NCBI GenBank assembly: GCA_012512795.1 | Contig: JAAZDL010000132.1 | Span: 1 to 6,516, forward strand | Reading direction: 5' to 3' | From: Mycoplasmatota bacterium | GTDB lineage: Bacteria > Bacillota_I > Bacilli_A > RF39 > UBA660 | Length of the DNA stretch: 6,516 nt | Shown here: piece by piece, positions 5,552 through 6,516 of the stretch | Layout: each line of letters begins with the position of its first letter | Position numbering within the stretch: position 1 is the first letter of the stretch | The notes under the pieces: generated by a model | What the model was told of the DNA's origin: nothing | Database searches by the model: none | What the model saw: the letters and a program-made list of their open reading frames with translations, nothing else | Translations under genes and position numbers: made by a program

Positions 5552-6331
5552 ATGAAAGATGTTACAATACTTACACAAAATGGTGTTAATGTTGAAAAGA
5601 GCTTAGAATTATTTGGTGATATGGAAATGTATGATGCAACTCTTGGTGATTTTTTAGAAGCTGTAGAAACTAAATTGAAAAATTTAAAACAATTTAAAGA
5701 AACTGCTGATATGCCTAATTTTGCTATAGAAGTACATTCTCTTAAATCTGATTCAAGATATCTTGGATTTGTTGCTTTAGCTGATTTATCTTATGAACTT
5801 GAATTAAAAAGTAAAGCAAATGATTTAATGTATATTTATGATAATTATAATGCACTTATAAATGAAGCAAATAGAATAATTAATTTATCAAAGCAATATT
5901 TAGGAAGGGAAGTAAAAGAAAATATTATTGAAGATATGGTTTCTATCCCTAAAGATGAAACTATATTAGTAGTTGATGATTCTAATCTTGTAGCTAATTT
6001 TATTAAGACAATATTTCATGAAAAGTATAATGTTTATATTGCAGAAGATGGTTCTAAAGCAATAGAATATTTAAATTCTGAGGATGCAAATAAAATTAAA
6101 TGTTGCCTTCTTGATCTTAATATGCCTAATGTTAATGGGTTTGAAGTATTAGAATATTTTAAAGCTAACAACTTATTTTATAAAATACCAGTTTCTATAA
6201 TTACTGGTAATGATGATAAAGAATCTGTTGAGCGTGCATTTAAATATCCAATTATAGATTTATTATCAAAACCTTTTAATGAACGAGATGTTAAAAGAAT
6301 AATAGAAAAAACAATTAGTTATTATAGTTAA
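5552..6331 (+). CDS. HPt-receiver phosphotransfer protein (259 aa)
   Basis: This is a soluble phosphorelay protein with two domains. Residues about 25-115 are an HPt four-helix bundle with HSLKSDSRYLG, where His62 is the predicted phospho-histidine and Lys65 the conserved lysine. The usual Gly after HxLK is Ser here. Residues about 136-257 are a response-regulator receiver with the acidic pair Asp142-Asp143, phosphoacceptor Asp188 in LLDLNMPNVNGFE, Thr218 in IITGN and Lys240 in LLSKPF, all intact. Nothing follows the receiver: no DNA-binding, GGDEF or other output domain. A linker (about 115-135, charged) joins the two domains. By position and domain content it takes phosphate from the receiver (Asp546) of the kinase just upstream. 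Its receiver may be the final acceptor, signal by protein contact as single-domain receivers do, or act as a phosphate sink. ATG 5552 follows AGGTGAT and the gene ends at TAA 6329-6331 inside a terminator. Confidence 0.9.
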   Translation: MKDVTILTQNGVNVEKSLELFGDMEMYDATLGDFLEAVETKLKNLKQFKETADMPNFAIEVHSLKSDSRYLGFVALADLSYELELKSKANDLMYIYDNYNALINEANRIINLSKQYLGREVKENIIEDMVSIPKDETILVVDDSNLVANFIKTIFHEKYNVYIAEDGSKAIEYLNSEDANKIKCCLLDLNMPNVNGFEVLEYFKANNLFYKIPVSIITGNDDKESVERAFKYPIIDLLSKPFNERDVKRIIEKTISYYS

Positions 6332-6352
6332 GTAAAATACTTAACTTTTTTT
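6326..6352 (+). terminator. Intrinsic terminator of the phosphorelay genes
   Basis: AGTTAAGTA (6326-6334) pairs perfectly with TACTTAACT (6338-6346) around an AAA loop, followed by a T-run to 6352. The TAA stop (6329-6331) is inside the left arm. Confidence 0.88.
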
Positions 6353-6391
6353 ATAGATTATAATAAATTATTAATAAAATGATATAAATAC

Positions 6392-6420
6392 TTGAAAAAA
6401 CATTAATTATGTTGTATAAT
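6392..6420 (+). promoter_or_regulatory. Promoter of the tRNA gene
   Basis: TTGAAA (6392-6397), a 17-base spacer and a perfect TATAAT (6415-6420). Transcription would start near 6427, about 12 bases before the mature tRNA. This is the closest to consensus of any promoter in the window. Confidence 0.85.
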
Positions 6421-6438
6421 TTATTAGTAATTTTAAAT

Positions 6439-6515
<77 letters not shown>

Positions 6516-6516
6516 T

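Overview
The window is extremely AT-rich (coding and intergenic DNA alike, with A/T-ending codons and AGA as the usual arginine codon). Combined with GGAG-type ribosome sites, TG-extended -10 promoters, short hairpin-plus-T terminators and a tRNA with an encoded CCA, this points to a low-GC Firmicute/Bacilli-type bacterium, perhaps a gut Erysipelotrichales or RF39-like lineage (inference from style only). Tryptophan is always TGG in the genes read here. TAA, TAG and TGA all occur as apparent stops, so the standard bacterial code fits.

Layout. Bases 1-324 are the 3' part of a HAD-family phosphatase gene whose start lies outside the window. A good promoter (357-384) then drives what looks like a decayed gene (410-879) with three in-frame stops and a frameshift. 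Two bases after its stop comes an intact small gene of unknown function (882-1322). A bidirectional terminator (1373-1402) separates it from a convergent 88-residue XRE/HigA-like DNA-binding protein (1391-1657, minus strand). Upstream of that regulator is a near-ideal operator palindrome (1664-1685), followed by back-to-back promoters and an acyl-CoA synthetase-like adenylating enzyme on the plus strand (1755-3578). A half-site of the palindrome recurs inside the start of the enzyme gene.

After a terminator and a new promoter come two genes that together form a phosphorelay: a seven-helix membrane hybrid histidine kinase (3666-5510; HisKA, HATPase, receiver) and a soluble HPt-receiver protein (5552-6331), which has its own promoter inside the kinase gene's end. 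All phosphotransfer residues are present. The predicted path is kinase His252 to its own Asp546, then to HPt His62, then to a receiver Asp (Asp188 in cis, or another protein). No DNA-binding or enzymatic output domain is encoded in the window.

The window ends with a promoter and a complete tRNA-Arg(UCU), which reads the AGA codons that dominate these genes.

Most noteworthy are the compact, complete phosphorelay without a visible output, the XRE operator whose half-site recurs across the ligase promoter, and the decayed gene coupled to an unknown small gene. I did not find CRISPR repeats, transposases, or an unmistakably new defence system.
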